A stretch of 59,608 bases of DNA from Propionibacteriaceae bacterium (GCA_027492675.1 JAPUEI010000009.1:2790-62397), one strand, 5' to 3'; counted from the first letter of the stretch, positions 42,846 through 55,008 are shown. Translations and numbers: made by a program. Notes: generated by a model from the letters alone, not told the origin.

Positions 42846-44704
42846 CAGATCAGGCCGCCGAGCTGGTACGTCGTGGCCAGCGCCCCCTGCAGGCTGCGCA
42901 CCACCCCGAACGCGTCCCGCAGGTGCTTCTTGTCGAGGTCGCTGAGCTCGTCAGGGTCGACGAAGTTGTCGGGGACCGCGCCCTCGCGGATCTGGCGGCC
43001 CTGATGGCGGACCCGCTGGTAGCAGATGAACTCGTAGGCGTCCGAGAGGTTGTCGTACGACTCCGCGCTGATCGCCCCGGCGTTTCGCGCCGCCGTGAGC
43101 CGGGCCTGCGTGTTGACCGGCGCGAGCCCGTACGTCAGGCAGTAGAGCCTGGCCAGCTGGACGGCGGTGGCGATCCCGCCGTGCTTGAGGTCCAGGGTGT
43201 TGCGGTGCTCCCCGTCGCGCTCGAGGACGAAGTTGCGGAAGAAGCCGATCGGGGGAGTGCGCTGGACGGCGGAGGCGGCCAGGTGGGCCAGGAAGCGGGT
43301 GCTCCGCGGCGCCATCGCACCGATGTCGGCGGAGAGGGAGGCGTACAGGGAGACGTCCCCGGCGACCGGGCGCATGTCGAAGAAGATCTGCGCCTCCATG
43401 ATCGCCGTCGGCTCTGGCTCGTTCATCCAGCCGCGGAACGTGTGCCGCCAACCCGAGACGCTCTGTCGCCAGTGGGGGTTGGTCGCCATCATGTCGCCCG
43501 GACAGCGCGGGAACCCGATCCGCTCCAAGCCGTTGGTGAGCGTCGTGGCCAGGTCGCCGAACCAGGGGGCCGACGCGTCGCCGGAGTCGTCGACGATGAT
43601 CGCCGTGTCCTGGTCGGCGCCGAGGCCCGCTTCCAGCCGACCGAGCGAGCCCACGGCGACAATGCAGTACGGCGCTGGCGCCGGCCCGAGCTCCCGCTCG
43701 GCGAGCGCGACCAGGCGACGGATGGCGGCGTCGGCCACTGCGGACGTCGCGCGCCCGATGTCGTCGGCGCTCACGTCGCTGGTGACCAGCTGCTCGACCA
43801 GGCGGGGGAGGCGTGAGGCCACCGTGACGACACCGTCGATCGACTCCTGGCGCGCGATGTCAGCAGCGAGCTGTACGGGGGAGGCCTGTCCGAGCCGCAG
43901 CAGGTCGCCGGCGGAGATCAGGCCGACCGGGTGGCCGGACGCGTCCACGACCGGGAGGTGGTGCACGCCGCGGTCCGTCATCTCGAGCAGCACGGAGAAG
44001 GCGGCACTCTCCGGGCCGATGGTGATCGGCCCGCGGGTCATGATCTCCGACACCGGGATGTCGACGGCGAGGCCTTCGGCGACCACGCGCCGCCGCAGAT
44101 CACGGTCGGTGACGATGCCGACCAGCAGCCCGGCCTCGGTGATCAGCACGGCAGACACGTTGTGGGTCGTCATGGTGCGCGCCACCGCCCGTACGGTCTG
44201 GGTCGGGTGCTCTGTCACGGGTTCGCGGCCCAGCAGGTCTCGTACCGTGACGCCGAAGATCGCCTGCCGCGAGTCGGTGACCTTGGTCGCGGACACCGCG
44301 GCCCGCAGGCGAGCGCTCGACTGGACGGCGAAGTAGCGGGTCATCTCGGGCCGGGTCAGCATCCTCCGGAAGACGCCGCCCGGGATGGTGAGCAGGAGGC
44401 TGTCCTCGATGGCGACCATGTGGTACGCGGACGGAGCCTGGCTTCTCACCGACGAGACGCCGAAGGTCGTCCCCTCCTCGGCGCGCTCCACGAGCGCATC
44501 TGCCGTGTCGCGGATCTCGACGGCGCCGGACCGCACCACGTACGCGGTGTCGTTGCTCTCCCCGAGCCCGATCACCTCGGCTCCACGGCGGACATAGACG
44601 GTCGACATGGTGGCCAGCAACGCCGACAGGGCCGCGGGCTCCAGGGCCTGGTACGGGGCGTGGGCGGCCAGGAAGTCCCTCACGAGAGCAAGTTCGGCAT
44701 CCAT
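42845..44704 (-). CDS. cNMP-binding/CBS-pair/DUF294 nucleotidyltransferase
   Basis: A 619-residue cytosolic signalling protein with four parts: a cyclic-nucleotide-binding-like domain (residues 12-125), two CBS domains (155-275, with [23 protein letters not shown] and [23 protein letters not shown]), a DUF294 nucleotidyltransferase domain with the catalytic pattern [15 protein letters not shown] (352-366), and a C-terminal DUF294-associated helical domain. Relatives resemble GlnD-type uridylyltransferases. The effectors are unknown; CBS pairs usually sense adenosine nucleotides. ATG at 44704; coupled to the exonuclease gene. Confidence 0.9.
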   Translation of the reverse strand: MDAELALVRDFLAAHAPYQALEPAALSALLATMSTVYVRRGAEVIGLGESNDTAYVVRSGAVEIRDTADALVERAEEGTTFGVSSVRSQAPSAYHMVAIEDSLLLTIPGGVFRRMLTRPEMTRYFAVQSSARLRAAVSATKVTDSRQAIFGVTVRDLLGREPVTEHPTQTVRAVARTMTTHNVSAVLITEAGLLVGIVTDRDLRRRVVAEGLAVDIPVSEIMTRGPITIGPESAAFSVLLEMTDRGVHHLPVVDASGHPVGLISAGDLLRLGQASPVQLAADIARQESIDGVVTVASRLPRLVEQLVTSDVSADDIGRATSAVADAAIRRLVALAERELGPAPAPYCIVAVGSLGRLEAGLGADQDTAIIVDDSGDASAPWFGDLATTLTNGLERIGFPRCPGDMMATNPHWRQSVSGWRHTFRGWMNEPEPTAIMEAQIFFDMRPVAGDVSLYASLSADIGAMAPRSTRFLAHLAASAVQRTPPIGFFRNFVLERDGEHRNTLDLKHGGIATAVQLARLYCLTYGLAPVNTQARLTAARNAGAISAESYDNLSDAYEFICYQRVRHQGRQIREGAVPDNFVDPDELSDLDKKHLRDAFGVVRSLQGALATTYQLGGLI

Positions 44705-45042
44705 GAGGCGATGGAACCAGAACTGCAGCCCCTCTGGGGAGCGTCTGCGGATTTGCCAGCGATGGTCTCACGTGACAGGATTGCGGGGTTGCCCCGACGG
44801 GTCGCCGGGGTGTTTCGCGTGGTCAGTGTTCGTTCACAACCGCCGCGAGGCACCGTACCAGGAGATCTTGCATAGGGTGCCGGGCTTTCGCTCGTACAAC
44901 GGTCACTGCGATCAGCAGGGGACCAGTGCGGTCGCAGAAGCGCGACACGCCCGACCGCGTGGGTCGGAGCGACAAGGGAGCTCACCGTGAGTCTCCCGGA
45001 CGATCCGGCTTCGTGCCGGAAGGCAGACGAGAGGGATGAACC
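44705..45042 (+). promoter_or_regulatory. Divergent promoter and S10-operon leader region
   Basis: 338 bases without a main gene. A possible -10 TAGGGT lies at 44873-44878 (weak -35). Leader hairpins are CCGACC/GGTCGG (44951-44967) and TCCGGC/GCCGGA (45004-45020). A short ORF starting at GTG 44987, with AAGGGAG six bases before it, overlaps rpsJ out of frame and ends at 45130. Leader control of ribosomal operons is common, but no known S10 leader motif was recognised. Confidence 0.45.
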
Positions 45043-45354
45043 GTGGCGGGACAGAAGATCCGCATCAGGCTCAGGGCGTATGACCATGAGGTCATCGACT
45101 CCTCGGCGCGCAAGATCGTGGACACGGTGACCCGCACGGGCGCCAAGGTTGCCGGCCCGGTGCCGCTGCCGACCGAGAAGAACGTGTACTGCGTGATCCG
45201 CTCGCCCCACAAGTACAAGGACAGCCGCGAGCACTTCGAGATGCGCACGCACAAGCGGCTGATCGACATCCTCGACCCCACGCCGAAGACGGTGGACTCG
45301 CTCATGCGACTCGACCTCCCGGCTGGTGTCGATATCGAGATCAAGCTTCCGTGA
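45043..45354 (+). CDS. rpsJ: 30S ribosomal protein uS10
   Basis: Head protein of the small subunit and NusG/NusB partner, 103 residues: [43 protein letters not shown] and RRLIDI-type [37 protein letters not shown] start with GAGAGGGA upstream. First gene of the S10 operon. Confidence 0.98.
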   Translation: MAGQKIRIRLRAYDHEVIDSSARKIVDTVTRTGAKVAGPVPLPTEKNVYCVIRSPHKYKDSREHFEMRTHKRLIDILDPTPKTVDSLMRLDLPAGVDIEIKLP

Positions 45355-45364
45355 GGCACCTGAG

Positions 45365-46024
45365 ATGACTGTAGAACGCAACGTGAAGGGCCTGCTGGGC
45401 ACCAAGCTCGGCATGACCCAGCTCTGGGACGACAACAACAAGGTCGTTCCCGTGACCGTGATCCAGGCCGGCCCCTGTGTCGTCACCCAGGTCCGGACCC
45501 CCGAGCAGGACGGCTACTCCGCCGTACAGCTCGGCTTCGGCGCCATCCGCGCCAAGTCGGTCACCAAGCCTGATGCTGGCCACTTCGAGAAGGCCGGCGT
45601 CACGCCCCGCAAGCACCTGCTCGAGATCCGTACCCCCAACGCCAGCGAGTACACGCTCGGCCAGGAGGTCACCAGCGAGGTCTTCGCCGCCGCCGACATC
45701 GTGGACGTGACCGGTGTCACCCGCGGTAAGGGCACCGCAGGCGTCATGAAGCGTCACGGCTTCAAGGGCCTCAGCTCTTCCCACGGTGTGCACCGCAAGC
45801 ACCGTTCGCCCGGTTCCATCGGCCAGTCGTCGACGCCCTCCCGCGTCTTCCCGGGCCTCAAGATGGCCGGCCGTATGGGCGTGCAGAAGAAGACGATCCA
45901 GAACCTGACCGTGCACGCGGTCGACGCCGAGCGCGGCCTCATCCTCGTGAAGGGCGCCATCCCGGGCCCGAAGGGTGCGCTCGTAGTCATCCGTTCCGCC
46001 GCCAAGAAGGGGGGCAACGCATGA
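45365..46024 (+). CDS. rplC: 50S ribosomal protein uL3
   Basis: Early-assembly protein near the peptidyl-transferase centre, 219 residues: [34 protein letters not shown] and [46 protein letters not shown] at 45365, 10 bases after rpsJ; the upstream frame to 45326 overlaps rpsJ and is rejected. Confidence 0.98.
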   Translation: MTVERNVKGLLGTKLGMTQLWDDNNKVVPVTVIQAGPCVVTQVRTPEQDGYSAVQLGFGAIRAKSVTKPDAGHFEKAGVTPRKHLLEIRTPNASEYTLGQEVTSEVFAAADIVDVTGVTRGKGTAGVMKRHGFKGLSSSHGVHRKHRSPGSIGQSSTPSRVFPGLKMAGRMGVQKKTIQNLTVHAVDAERGLILVKGAIPGPKGALVVIRSAAKKGGNA

Positions 46025-46902
46025 GTGAGTCCGTGAAGGTCGACGTCCTCGGCGCCGACAAGAAGAAGTCCGCGGATCTCCCGGGCCACATCTTCGACGT
46101 CACGACGAACGTGCCGCTGATCCACCAGGTCGTCGTGGCCCAGCAGGCCGCTGCTCGCCAGGGCACGCACTCCACCAAGACCCGCGGCGACGTCCGCGGT
46201 GGTGGCATCAAGCCGTGGCGCCAGAAGGGCACCGGCCGCGCCCGTCAGGGTTCGCGTCGCGCCCCGCAGTGGGCCGGCGGTGGCGTCGTCCACGGCCCAC
46301 ACCCCCGTTCGTACGCTCAGCGCACGCCCAAGAAGATGATCGCCGCCGCACTGCGCGGGGTGCTCTCTGACCGAGTACGCGACGGCAAGCTGTACGTGAT
46401 CGACGCCATCGTGGCGGGCGAGCTGCCCTCCACCAAGGCGGCCCTCGCGTCGCTCGGTGCGATCGGCGACTACCGCTCCGCGATCGTGGTCCTGCACCGC
46501 GACGAGGACATCGCCTGGCTGAGCCTGCGCAACGTCGCAGGCGTCCACGCGATCGCCGTCGACCAGCTCAATGTGTACGACGTGCTCGTCAACGAGAGCA
46601 TCGTCTTCACGAGCCGGGCGCTCGAGGCGTTCATCGACGGCCCGCAGGGCGGCAAGTCCGCCAAGGCGGTCGCCACGTCGACTGAGGCGGAGGAAGTGGC
46701 CGAGGTCGTCGAGGAGAAGCCGGCGAAGGCTGCCAAGGCTCCCAAGGCCGAGAAGGTCGAGGCTGCCGCTGAGGTCGCCGAGAAGCCGGCCAAGGCTGCG
46801 AAGGCGCCCAAGGCTGAGAAGGCCGAGACGGAGAAGCCTGCGAAGGCGGAGCCCAAGGCGAAGAAGGCCGCCAAGGCCACTGACGAGGAGGCCGCGAAGT
46901 GA
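46021..46902 (+). CDS. rplD: 50S ribosomal protein uL4 with long KA-rich tail
   Basis: The core (residues 1-205) is normal L4: [59 protein letters not shown]. The last ~85 residues are an Ala/Lys/Glu/Pro extension with two [12 protein letters not shown] repeats, giving 293 residues instead of about 205-215. The extension probably protrudes from the subunit. ATGA overlap with rplC, and its stop overlaps rplW. Confidence 0.97.
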   Translation: MSESVKVDVLGADKKKSADLPGHIFDVTTNVPLIHQVVVAQQAAARQGTHSTKTRGDVRGGGIKPWRQKGTGRARQGSRRAPQWAGGGVVHGPHPRSYAQRTPKKMIAAALRGVLSDRVRDGKLYVIDAIVAGELPSTKAALASLGAIGDYRSAIVVLHRDEDIAWLSLRNVAGVHAIAVDQLNVYDVLVNESIVFTSRALEAFIDGPQGGKSAKAVATSTEAEEVAEVVEEKPAKAAKAPKAEKVEAAAEVAEKPAKAAKAPKAEKAETEKPAKAEPKAKKAAKATDEEAAK

Positions 46903-47204
46903 GCGACGCCGTCAAGATCCGCGATTACCACGACGTCCTGCTCGCGCCGGTCGTCAGTGAGAAGAGCTACGCGCTGCTCGACGAGAACAAGTACACGTTC
47001 CTCGTGTCCCCGTCCGCCAACAAGACCGAGATCAAGATCGCGGTCGAGAAGGTGTTCAAGGTGCACGTCACCGGCGTGAACACGATCAACCGTGCAGGCA
47101 AGAAGCGTCGGACGAAGTACGGGACGGGCAAGCGTCCCGACACCAAGCGCGCCATCGTCTCGGTCGCCGACGGCGAGCGCATCGACCTCTTCGCTCAGGC
47201 CTGA
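46899..47204 (+). CDS. rplW: 50S ribosomal protein uL23
   Basis: Exit-tunnel protein that docks trigger factor and SRP, 101 residues: [45 protein letters not shown] and [23 protein letters not shown] at 46899 in a GTGA overlap with rplD. Confidence 0.98.
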   Translation: MSDAVKIRDYHDVLLAPVVSEKSYALLDENKYTFLVSPSANKTEIKIAVEKVFKVHVTGVNTINRAGKKRRTKYGTGKRPDTKRAIVSVADGERIDLFAQA

Positions 47205-47226
47205 CGAGTAAGGACGAACTGAAGCC

Positions 47227-48063
<837 letters not shown>

Positions 48064-48081
48064 TCGGGACAGGTGAGATAG

Positions 48082-48363
48082 ATGCCACGCAGCCTGAAGA
48101 AGGGCCCCTTCGTCGATGACCATCTGGCGAAGAAGGTTGACCTCCAGAACGAGAAGGGCACCAAGCAGGTCATCAAGACCTGGTCCCGGCGCTCCATGAT
48201 CACCCCGGACATGATCGGCCACACCCTGGCCGTGCACGACGGGCGCAAGCACGTCCCGGTCTTCGTGACCGAGGCGATGATCGGCCACAAGCTGGGCGAA
48301 TTCGCCCCGACCCGCACCTACCGCGGGCACATCAAGGAAGACAAGAAGTCGCGTCGCCGCTGA
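48082..48363 (+). CDS. rpsS: 30S ribosomal protein uS19
   Basis: Head protein binding 16S rRNA with S13, 93 residues: [71 protein letters not shown]. Confidence 0.98.
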   Translation: MPRSLKKGPFVDDHLAKKVDLQNEKGTKQVIKTWSRRSMITPDMIGHTLAVHDGRKHVPVFVTEAMIGHKLGEFAPTRTYRGHIKEDKKSRRR

Positions 48364-48386
48364 GGCAGCGAGAGAAGGAACAGATT

Positions 48387-48779
48387 GTGAGTAGCAACAA
48401 GGAGCGACCCAGCCGTCGCGCTGCCCTGCTCGGGGATCGTCCTGGCTCGTACGCGATCGCGCGTCACGTCCGGATGTCGCCGCTGAAGGTGCGTCGCGTG
48501 GTCGACCTGGTGCGCGGTATGGACGTGGACGCCGCCCTGGACGTGCTGAAGTTCGCCCCGCAGGCGGCTTCCGAGCCCGTCTACAAGGTGGTCGCCAGCG
48601 CCAAGGCCAATGCCGAGTACACCGAAGGCCTCCGGGCCGACAGCCTGTACATCTCGGCAGCGTTCGTCGACGAGGGCATGACCCTGCGGCGGATCCGTCC
48701 CCGGGCGAAGGGTTCGGCCAGCCGCATCCTGAAGCGGGGCAGCCACATCACCGTCGTCGTCGAACCGAAGGAGGCCTGA
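48387..48779 (+). CDS. rplV: 50S ribosomal protein uL22
   Basis: Lines the exit tunnel, 130 residues: [24 protein letters not shown] and [24 protein letters not shown], which is the beta-hairpin that meets macrolides. GTG at 48387. Confidence 0.98.
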   Translation: MSSNKERPSRRAALLGDRPGSYAIARHVRMSPLKVRRVVDLVRGMDVDAALDVLKFAPQAASEPVYKVVASAKANAEYTEGLRADSLYISAAFVDEGMTLRRIRPRAKGSASRILKRGSHITVVVEPKEA

Positions 48780-48781
48780 GC

Positions 48782-49585
48782 ATGGGTCAGAAGATCAACC
48801 CGTACGGCTTCCGCCTGGGGATCACCACCGATCACAAGACCCGGTGGTACGCCGACAAGAACTACGCCGAGCTGGTGGCCGAGGACGTCAAGATCCGCCG
48901 CTACCTGACCAAGACCCTGGAGCGGGCCGGCATCTCCTCGGTGGAGATCGAGCGCCGCAGCGAGCGGGTGACCATCTTCCTGTACGCCGCGCGTCCGGGC
49001 ATCGTCATCGGCCGCAACGGCGCCGAGGCGGAGCGCGTCCGCAGCGAGCTCGAGAAGCTGACCGGCAAGCAGGTGCAGCTGAACATCCTCGAGGTGAAGA
49101 ACCCGGAGATCGACGCGCAGCTCGTCGCCCAGGGTGTCGCCGAGCAGCTGAGCGCCCGCGTGGCGTTCCGCCGGGCGATGCGCAAGGCGCAGCAGACCGC
49201 GATGCGTTCCGGCGCCGAGGGCATCAAGATCATGTGCTCCGGTCGTCTGGGCGGCGCTGAGATGAGCCGCTCGGAGTTCTACCGCGAGGGTCGCGTCCCG
49301 CTGCACACGCTGCGCGCCGACATCGACTATGGCTTCTACGAGGCCAAGACGACCTTCGGCCGCATCGGCGTGAAGGTCTGGATCTACAAGGGCGACGTCA
49401 CCGGCACGCGTGCCGAGCGCGCCGCCCAGAAGGCTGCCCGTCAGGCTGCCACCGGTCGCACCCGTCCCGCGGGTCGTCGTCCGGGTCGCGAGGGTGGCGC
49501 AGGCCGCCCGGAGCGTGGTGGCCGTCGTCGGGCTGAAGAGGCCGTCGCCGAGCAGGCGCCGGCGGTAGAAAGCGCAGGAGCCTGA
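48782..49585 (+). CDS. rpsC: 30S ribosomal protein uS3
   Basis: Entry-site protein with KH domain, 267 residues: [43 protein letters not shown] (KH GXXG) and [32 protein letters not shown]. The C-terminal ~55 residues are Arg/Gly/Ala-rich, as in other actinobacteria. Confidence 0.98.
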   Translation: MGQKINPYGFRLGITTDHKTRWYADKNYAELVAEDVKIRRYLTKTLERAGISSVEIERRSERVTIFLYAARPGIVIGRNGAEAERVRSELEKLTGKQVQLNILEVKNPEIDAQLVAQGVAEQLSARVAFRRAMRKAQQTAMRSGAEGIKIMCSGRLGGAEMSRSEFYREGRVPLHTLRADIDYGFYEAKTTFGRIGVKVWIYKGDVTGTRAERAAQKAARQAATGRTRPAGRRPGREGGAGRPERGGRRRAEEAVAEQAPAVESAGA

Positions 49586-49586
49586 C

Positions 49587-50006
49587 ATGTTGATTCCTCG
49601 TCGCGTCAAGCACCGTAAGCAGCACCACCCTGACCGGGGCGGCGCCGCTAAGGGTGCGACCAAGCTCGCGTTCGGCGACTTCGGCATCCAGGCGCTCGAG
49701 TCCTCCTACCTGACGAACCGTCAGATCGAGGCCGCTCGTATCGCCATGACCCGCCACATCAAGCGCGGTGGCAAGGTCTGGATCAACGTCTACCCGGACC
49801 GGCCGCTGACCAAGAAGCCCGCCGAAACCCGCATGGGTTCCGGCAAGGGTTCGCCGGAGTGGTGGATCGCCAACATCAAGCCCGGCCGGGTGCTCTTCGA
49901 GCTCTCCGGTGTCGGCGAAGACGTTGCCCGCGAGGCCCTGCGTCTCGCCATCCACAAGCTGCCGTTCAAGGCGCGCTTCATCAAGCGGGAAGCAGGTGAT
50001 CTGTGA
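49587..50006 (+). CDS. rplP: 50S ribosomal protein uL16
   Basis: Organises the A-site region of the large subunit, 139 residues: [71 protein letters not shown]. One base after the rpsC stop. Confidence 0.98.
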   Translation: MLIPRRVKHRKQHHPDRGGAAKGATKLAFGDFGIQALESSYLTNRQIEAARIAMTRHIKRGGKVWINVYPDRPLTKKPAETRMGSGKGSPEWWIANIKPGRVLFELSGVGEDVAREALRLAIHKLPFKARFIKREAGDL

Positions 50007-50239
50007 TGGCCAAGGCAACGGCTGCAGGAGATCTTCGCGGCATGAGCCGCGCTGAGCTGGACGCTCAGGTCGTCGCGCTGAAGGAGGAGCTGTTCACGCT
50101 CCGCTTCCAGCACCAGACCGGGCAGCTGGAGTCGCACGGTCGGCTCCGTGAGGTCCGCAAGGACATCGCGCGCATCTACACCGTGATCCAGGAGCGCGTT
50201 CTCGGGATCGTGCCTGATCCTGACGAAGGGGAGAAGTGA
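50006..50239 (+). CDS. rpmC: 50S ribosomal protein uL29
   Basis: 77 residues: [52 protein letters not shown]. The ATG at 50006 (TGATG overlap with rplP) is preferred; a GTG three bases earlier would add one residue. Confidence 0.96.
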   Translation: MAKATAAGDLRGMSRAELDAQVVALKEELFTLRFQHQTGQLESHGRLREVRKDIARIYTVIQERVLGIVPDPDEGEK

Positions 50240-50526
50240 TGAGCACCGCTGACAATGCTCGTGCGAGTGAGGGTGCTCGCGCAGGCCGCAAGGTTCGCGA
50301 GGGCCTGGTCGTGTCCGACAAGATGGACAAGACCGTCGTCGTGGCCGTCGAGGACCGTGTCAAGCACTCGCTGTACGGCAAGGTCATGACGCGCACTGAG
50401 CGTCTGAAGGTCCACGATGAGGCCAACGAGGCCGGCATCGGTGACCGCGTACGCGTGATGGAGACTCGACCGCTGTCGGCCACGAAGCGCTGGCGGCTCA
50501 TCGAAGTCCTCGAGAAGGCCAAGTAA
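50239..50526 (+). CDS. rpsQ: 30S ribosomal protein uS17
   Basis: 95 residues: [80 protein letters not shown], the OB-fold primary binder of 16S rRNA. The ATG at 50239 overlaps the rpmC stop; a GTG three bases earlier is an equal alternative. Confidence 0.96.
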   Translation: MSTADNARASEGARAGRKVREGLVVSDKMDKTVVVAVEDRVKHSLYGKVMTRTERLKVHDEANEAGIGDRVRVMETRPLSATKRWRLIEVLEKAK

Positions 50527-50586
50527 CACCACCAAGCCACGTTCCGTCAGGCCCTGCGGGGAACCGACCGGACAACAGGAGTAGAG

Positions 50587-50955
50587 ATGATCCAGCAGGA
50601 GTCGCGACTGAAGGTCGCCGACAACACGGGTGCCAAGGAACTGTTGTGCATCCGCGTGCTCGGTGGCTCGAAGCGTCGCTATGCCCACATCGGCGACACC
50701 ATCGTCGCGACCGTCAAGGACGCGATCCCCGGTGGCAACGTCAAGAAGGGCGACGTCGTCAAGGCCGTGGTGGTGCGCACCGTCAAGGAGCACCGTCGCG
50801 GTGACGGCTCGTACATCAAGTTCGACGAGAACGCCGCCGTCATCCTCAAGAATGACGGGGAGCCCCGCGGCACCCGCATCTTCGGACCGGTGGCCCGTGA
50901 GCTTCGTGAGCGGAAGTTCATGCGGATCGTCTCGCTCGCACCCGAGGTGATCTGA
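50587..50955 (+). CDS. rplN: 50S ribosomal protein uL14
   Basis: 122 residues: [50 protein letters not shown] and [34 protein letters not shown]. Forms the intersubunit face. 60 bases after rpsQ, possibly the start of the spc operon. Confidence 0.98.
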   Translation: MIQQESRLKVADNTGAKELLCIRVLGGSKRRYAHIGDTIVATVKDAIPGGNVKKGDVVKAVVVRTVKEHRRGDGSYIKFDENAAVILKNDGEPRGTRIFGPVARELRERKFMRIVSLAPEVI

Positions 50956-50957
50956 AC

Positions 50958-51338
50958 ATGTCGAAGACGTTGCACGTGAAGAAGGGCGATCGCGTCCGCG
51001 TGATCGCCGGCAAGGACAAGGGCCTCGTCGGTGAGGTGCTGAAGGTCGACGTCGCCGCAGAGCGCGTCGTCGTCTCCGGCGTCAACATCGTCAAGCGTCA
51101 CAAGAGGGACAGTGCGCCTCAGCCGCAGAGCGGTCAGGTCACCAAGGGCGGGATCATCTCGTCCGAGGCCCCGATCCACGTCTCCAACGTGATGCTCGTG
51201 GTGAAGGACGACGGCAAGGAGGTGACCACCCGCGTGGGCTACATCCGCGAGGAGGTCACGAGGACGCGTCCGGACGGCACCGAGTACACCAAGACTCGTG
51301 CGGTCCGCGTCGCCCGCAAGACCGGGGAGAGGATCTGA
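50958..51338 (+). CDS. rplX: 50S ribosomal protein uL24
   Basis: 126 residues with the KOW motif [23 protein letters not shown] and [40 protein letters not shown] ~20-residue longer C-terminus ([30 protein letters not shown]) follows. TGATG overlap with rplE. Confidence 0.97.
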   Translation: MSKTLHVKKGDRVRVIAGKDKGLVGEVLKVDVAAERVVVSGVNIVKRHKRDSAPQPQSGQVTKGGIISSEAPIHVSNVMLVVKDDGKEVTTRVGYIREEVTRTRPDGTEYTKTRAVRVARKTGERI

Positions 51339-51988
51339 TGAGCACCGAGGTCGAAGAGAAGACCGCGGCGGTCAAGGCCCCCAGGACGCTTCCGCGTCTC
51401 AAGGCCCGCTACCGCAGCGAGATCACGAAGTCGCTGAACGAGGAGTTCTCGTACTCCAACGTCATGCAGATCCCGGGTCTGACGAAGATCGTCGTCAACA
51501 TGGGTGTCGGCGAGGCGGCTCGCGACTCGAAGATCATCGACATGGCCGTACGCGACCTGACGGCGATCACCGGTCAGAAGCCCCAGGTCACGAAGGCCCG
51601 CAAGTCGATCGCCCAGTTCAAGCTTCGTGAAGGCATGCCGATCGGCTGCCACGTCACGCTGCGTGGCGACCGCATGTGGGAGTTCGCCGACCGGCTGCTC
51701 ACGCTGGCGCTGCCCCGTATCCGTGACTTCCGCGGCCTCAGCCCGCGTCAGTTCGACGGCAAGGGCAACTACACGTTCGGTCTCACGGAGCAGGTCATGT
51801 TCCACGAGATCGACCAGGACAAGATCGACCGGCCGCGCGGCATGGACATCACGTTCGTGACGACGGCGACGACGGACGACGAGGGTCGGGCACTGCTCCG
51901 TCACCTTGGGTTCCCGTTCAAGGCTGACGCTGATGTCGTGGCGAAGGCGAAGAAGAAGGGCCGGCCCGCCGGCAAGAAGAAGAAGTGA
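51338..51988 (+). CDS. rplE: 50S ribosomal protein uL5
   Basis: 216 residues, about 30 longer than E. coli L5: an N-terminal leader [21 protein letters not shown] and a Lys-rich tail [15 protein letters not shown] flank the normal core [28 protein letters not shown]...[30 protein letters not shown]. Binds 5S rRNA. Confidence 0.97.
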   Translation: MSTEVEEKTAAVKAPRTLPRLKARYRSEITKSLNEEFSYSNVMQIPGLTKIVVNMGVGEAARDSKIIDMAVRDLTAITGQKPQVTKARKSIAQFKLREGMPIGCHVTLRGDRMWEFADRLLTLALPRIRDFRGLSPRQFDGKGNYTFGLTEQVMFHEIDQDKIDRPRGMDITFVTTATTDDEGRALLRHLGFPFKADADVVAKAKKKGRPAGKKKK

Positions 51989-52002
51989 GCTAGGGAGCAC
52001 CC

Positions 52003-52188
52003 GTGGCGAAGACAGCCCTCAAGGTCAAGCAGTCCCGCACGCCGAAGTTCGCGGTCCGGGCCTACACCCGGTGCCAGCGTTGTGGCCGGCCCAAGTCGGT
52101 CTACAAGAAGTTCGGCCTGTGCCGGATCTGCGTCCGGGTTCTCGCGCACCGCGGCGAGTTGCCGGGCATCACCAAGTCCTCTTGGTGA
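52003..52188 (+). CDS. rpsN: 30S ribosomal protein uS14, type Z
   Basis: 61 residues with four Cys in CQRC and CRIC, the short zinc-binding form: [44 protein letters not shown] at 52003. Confidence 0.98.
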   Translation: MAKTALKVKQSRTPKFAVRAYTRCQRCGRPKSVYKKFGLCRICVRVLAHRGELPGITKSSW

Positions 52189-52192
52189 GCCT

Positions 52193-52214
52193 CGGTCGGT
52201 CCTAGGCCCGACCG
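52193..52214 (+). terminator. Weak hairpin in the rpsN-rpsH gap
   Basis: CGGTCGG (52193-52199) pairs with CCGACCG (52208-52214). The 178-base gap splits an otherwise tight operon and may carry an internal promoter or processing site; nothing else is seen in it. Confidence 0.3.
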
Positions 52215-52366
52215 CAGACGAGCTCCACCTCCGCACGCGCGGAGACAACTTCAGACCAACCCGGCAGCCGCCGGGAACCATTCAGCTTTCCGGGCGCCGC
52301 CCGGGGATCAGAACGCGGCAGGTCAGCATCCGCTGAAACCGCCGCGAGAAAGAGGCGAACCACGCC

Positions 52367-52774
52367 ATGACGATGACAGACCCGATCGCAGACATGCTTA
52401 CGCGTCTGCGGAACGCCAACCAGGCGTACCACGACCAGGCCACCATGCCCAGTTCCAAGATCAAGGTGGGTATCGCAGGGATCCTCAAGCAGGAGGGTTA
52501 CATCACGGACTTCGTGGTGAACGACCCCGCTGAGGGCGAGGTCGGCAAGACCCTCACGGTGACGCTCAAGTACGGGCGCAGCCGCGAGCGTTCTATCGCC
52601 GGTCTCCGCCGGATCTCGAAGCCGGGCCTCCGCGTGTACGCGAAGGCGAACCAGCTGCCCAAGGTCCTCGGTGGCCTCGGTGTCGCGATCATCTCGACGA
52701 GCCAGGGCCTGCTGACCGACAAGGAAGCCAACCACAAGAGCGTCGGCGGCGAAGTCCTCGCCTTCGTGTGGTGA
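52367..52774 (+). CDS. rpsH: 30S ribosomal protein uS8
   Basis: 135 residues: [46 protein letters not shown] and the C-terminal [31 protein letters not shown]. In E. coli this is the translational repressor of the spc operon. Confidence 0.98.
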   Translation: MTMTDPIADMLTRLRNANQAYHDQATMPSSKIKVGIAGILKQEGYITDFVVNDPAEGEVGKTLTVTLKYGRSRERSIAGLRRISKPGLRVYAKANQLPKVLGGLGVAIISTSQGLLTDKEANHKSVGGEVLAFVW

Positions 52775-52789
52775 CGGGAGGATCTGACA

Positions 52790-53332
52790 ATGTCTCGCAT
52801 CGGTAGGCTCCCCATCGAAGTCCCGGCAGGCGTCGAGGTCTCCCTCGACGGCCAGGACGTCAAGATCACGGGTCCCAAGGGCACCCTGACCCACACTGTT
52901 CCCTCCCCGATCACGATCGCTCGCAACGATGAGGGTCTGATCGAGGTCTCCCGTCCCGACGATGAGCGCATCTCCAAGTCGCTCCACGGCCTCACCCGGA
53001 CGCTCATCAGCAACATGGTGACCGGCGTGACCGCGGGCTTCGAGAAGAAGCTCGAGATCGTCGGCGTCGGCTACCGCGTCACGCCCAAGAGCCCGACGCA
53101 GCTCGAGTTCGCGCTCGGCTTCAGCCACCCGGTTGTCGTCAACGCTCCTGAGGGCATCACGTTCGTCGTGGAGACGAACACCCGGTTCCTCGTGCAGGGG
53201 ATCGACAAGCAGGCGGTCGGCGAAGTCGCCGCCAACATCCGCAAGATCCGCAAGCCCGAGCCGTACAAGGGCAAGGGCGTCCGGTACAGCGGTGAGCGCG
53301 TGCGTAGCAAGGCCGGAAAGGCAGGTAAGTGA
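52790..53332 (+). CDS. rplF: 50S ribosomal protein uL6
   Basis: 180 residues: [33 protein letters not shown] and [32 protein letters not shown]. Near the sarcin-ricin loop. Overlaps rplR by TGATG. Confidence 0.98.
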   Translation: MSRIGRLPIEVPAGVEVSLDGQDVKITGPKGTLTHTVPSPITIARNDEGLIEVSRPDDERISKSLHGLTRTLISNMVTGVTAGFEKKLEIVGVGYRVTPKSPTQLEFALGFSHPVVVNAPEGITFVVETNTRFLVQGIDKQAVGEVAANIRKIRKPEPYKGKGVRYSGERVRSKAGKAGK

Positions 53333-53715
53333 TGGCTATCTCCCTGGGTGTGCGCAAGCACCTCGCCGACAAGCCGGCGGCGAAGCTCCGCCGCCAGGTC
53401 CGTGGGCGCAAGGGCATCGCCGGTACGACCGAGCGTCCGCGCCTCGTCGTTACCCGCAGCGCGCGTCACATCGTGGCGCAGATCATCGACGACACTGTGG
53501 GCCACACGCTGGCCACCGCGTCGACGATGGAGGTGTCGCTGCGCTCCGGCGACGGCGACAAGTCGGCGAAGGCTCGCGAGGTCGGCAAGATCGTCGCCGA
53601 GCGTGCGAAGAAGGCCGGCGTCGACAAGGTCGTGTTCGACCGGGCCGGCAACAAGTACCAGGGCCGCGTGGCTGCTCTCGCTGAGGGCGCTCGCGAGGCC
53701 GGACTCGGGTTCTGA
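53332..53715 (+). CDS. rplR: 50S ribosomal protein uL18
   Basis: 127 residues: [51 protein letters not shown] and [28 protein letters not shown]. Binds 5S rRNA. A GTG three bases upstream is an alternative start. Confidence 0.97.
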   Translation: MAISLGVRKHLADKPAAKLRRQVRGRKGIAGTTERPRLVVTRSARHIVAQIIDDTVGHTLATASTMEVSLRSGDGDKSAKAREVGKIVAERAKKAGVDKVVFDRAGNKYQGRVAALAEGAREAGLGF

Positions 53716-53731
53716 CGGGAAGGTTTGCTTA

Positions 53732-54334
53732 ATGACTGAGCAGCAGCAGCGACGCGGTGGCGGTGAGCGCCGCGGTCGTGACGACCGTCGGGGCGGCGCG
53801 CCGCAGGCGGAGCGCGAGAAGAGCCAGTACCTCGAGCGCGTGGTCTCCATCAACCGCGTGGCCAAGGTCGTCCAGGGTGGCCGTCGGTTCAGCTTCACGG
53901 CGCTTGTCGTCGTGGGCGATGGCGAAGGCACCGTGGGTGTCGGCTACGGCAAGGCCAAGGAAGTTCCCGCGGCCATCGCCAAGGGCGTCGAGGAGGCGAA
54001 GAAGCACTTCTTCCGCGTCCCGCGCATCCAGGGCACCATCCCGCACCCCGTCCAGGGTGAGAAGGCGGCCGGCGTCGTGATGCTTCGTCCGGCGTCGCCC
54101 GGTACGGGTGTCATCGCGGGCGGTTCGGCTCGCGCGGTGCTCGAGTGCGCCGGCGTGCACGACGTGCTCGCCAAGTCTCTCGGCTCGTCGAACGCGATCA
54201 ACGTGGTTCACGCCACGGTGGCTGCGCTCCAGAGCCTCGAGGAGCCGGAGCAGGTCGCGCGTCGTCGCGGCAAGTCGGTCGAGGATGTCACCCCGGCCGC
54301 CCTGCTGAGGGCTCGCGCGGAAGGGATCCACTGA
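53732..54334 (+). CDS. rpsE: 30S ribosomal protein uS5
   Basis: 200 residues. A ~30-residue Arg/Gly/Gln-rich N-terminal extension precedes the double-stranded-RNA-binding domain [53 protein letters not shown] at 53732 follows GGAAGG. Confidence 0.97.
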   Translation: MTEQQQRRGGGERRGRDDRRGGAPQAEREKSQYLERVVSINRVAKVVQGGRRFSFTALVVVGDGEGTVGVGYGKAKEVPAAIAKGVEEAKKHFFRVPRIQGTIPHPVQGEKAAGVVMLRPASPGTGVIAGGSARAVLECAGVHDVLAKSLGSSNAINVVHATVAALQSLEEPEQVARRRGKSVEDVTPAALLRARAEGIH

Positions 54335-54335
54335 G

Positions 54336-54518
54336 ATGGCGCAGGTCAAGGTCACCCAGATCAAGTCGGGTGTCGGCGGTAAGCAGAACCACCGCGACAC
54401 CCTCCGTACGCTCGGTCTGCACAAGATCGGGCAGAGCAAGCTCGTAGAGGACCGTCCCGAGACCCGCGGCATGATCAGGGCCGTGGCGCACCTCGTGACT
54501 GTCGAGGAGGTCGACTGA
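54336..54518 (+). CDS. rpmD: 50S ribosomal protein uL30
   Basis: 60 residues: [60 protein letters not shown]. One base after rpsE. Confidence 0.97.
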   Translation: MAQVKVTQIKSGVGGKQNHRDTLRTLGLHKIGQSKLVEDRPETRGMIRAVAHLVTVEEVD

Positions 54519-54519
54519 C

Positions 54520-54960
54520 ATGGCTCTCAAGGTTCATCACCTGAGGCCCGCCCCGGGTGCCCACACGCCGAAGACGCGTGTTGGCCGCGGTGAAGGCTCC
54601 AAGGGTAAGACCGCGGGTCGCGGTACCAAGGGTTCCGGCGCACGCCAGACCGTTCCTCAGAACTTTGAGGGCGGCCAGATGCCGATCCACATGCGGCTTC
54701 CGAAGCTCAAGGGCTTCAAGAACCCGTTCCGGGTCAGCTACCAGGTCGTCAACGTCGCTCGTCTGGGCGAACTGTTCCCCGCCGGTGGCGATGTCCGTGT
54801 TGAGGACCTCGTTGCCAAGGGTGCAGTGCGTGACGGCCAGCTCGTCAAGGTGCTCGGCACCGGCGAGATCGCCGTGGCCCTGCAGGTGAGCGCCCACGCG
54901 TTCTCCGCGTCGGCCAAGGCGAAGATCGAGAAGGCGGGCGGCTCGGCCAACGAGCTGTGA
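54520..54960 (+). CDS. rplO: 50S ribosomal protein uL15
   Basis: 146 residues: [40 protein letters not shown] and [20 protein letters not shown]. One base after rpmD. A hairpin separates it from secY. Confidence 0.98.
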   Translation: MALKVHHLRPAPGAHTPKTRVGRGEGSKGKTAGRGTKGSGARQTVPQNFEGGQMPIHMRLPKLKGFKNPFRVSYQVVNVARLGELFPAGGDVRVEDLVAKGAVRDGQLVKVLGTGEIAVALQVSAHAFSASAKAKIEKAGGSANEL

Positions 54961-54978
54961 GCCCTGTGACGTAAGGCT

Positions 54979-55008
54979 GCGGCAGGTCGGTGTCCACCGA
55001 CCTGCCGC
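54979..55008 (+). terminator. Terminator between rplO and secY
   Basis: A perfect 13-bp stem GCGGCAGGTCGGT/ACCGACCTGCCGC with loop GTCC, followed by a moderately T-rich stretch. secY then needs its own promoter in the remaining 160 bases; none is clear. Confidence 0.75.
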
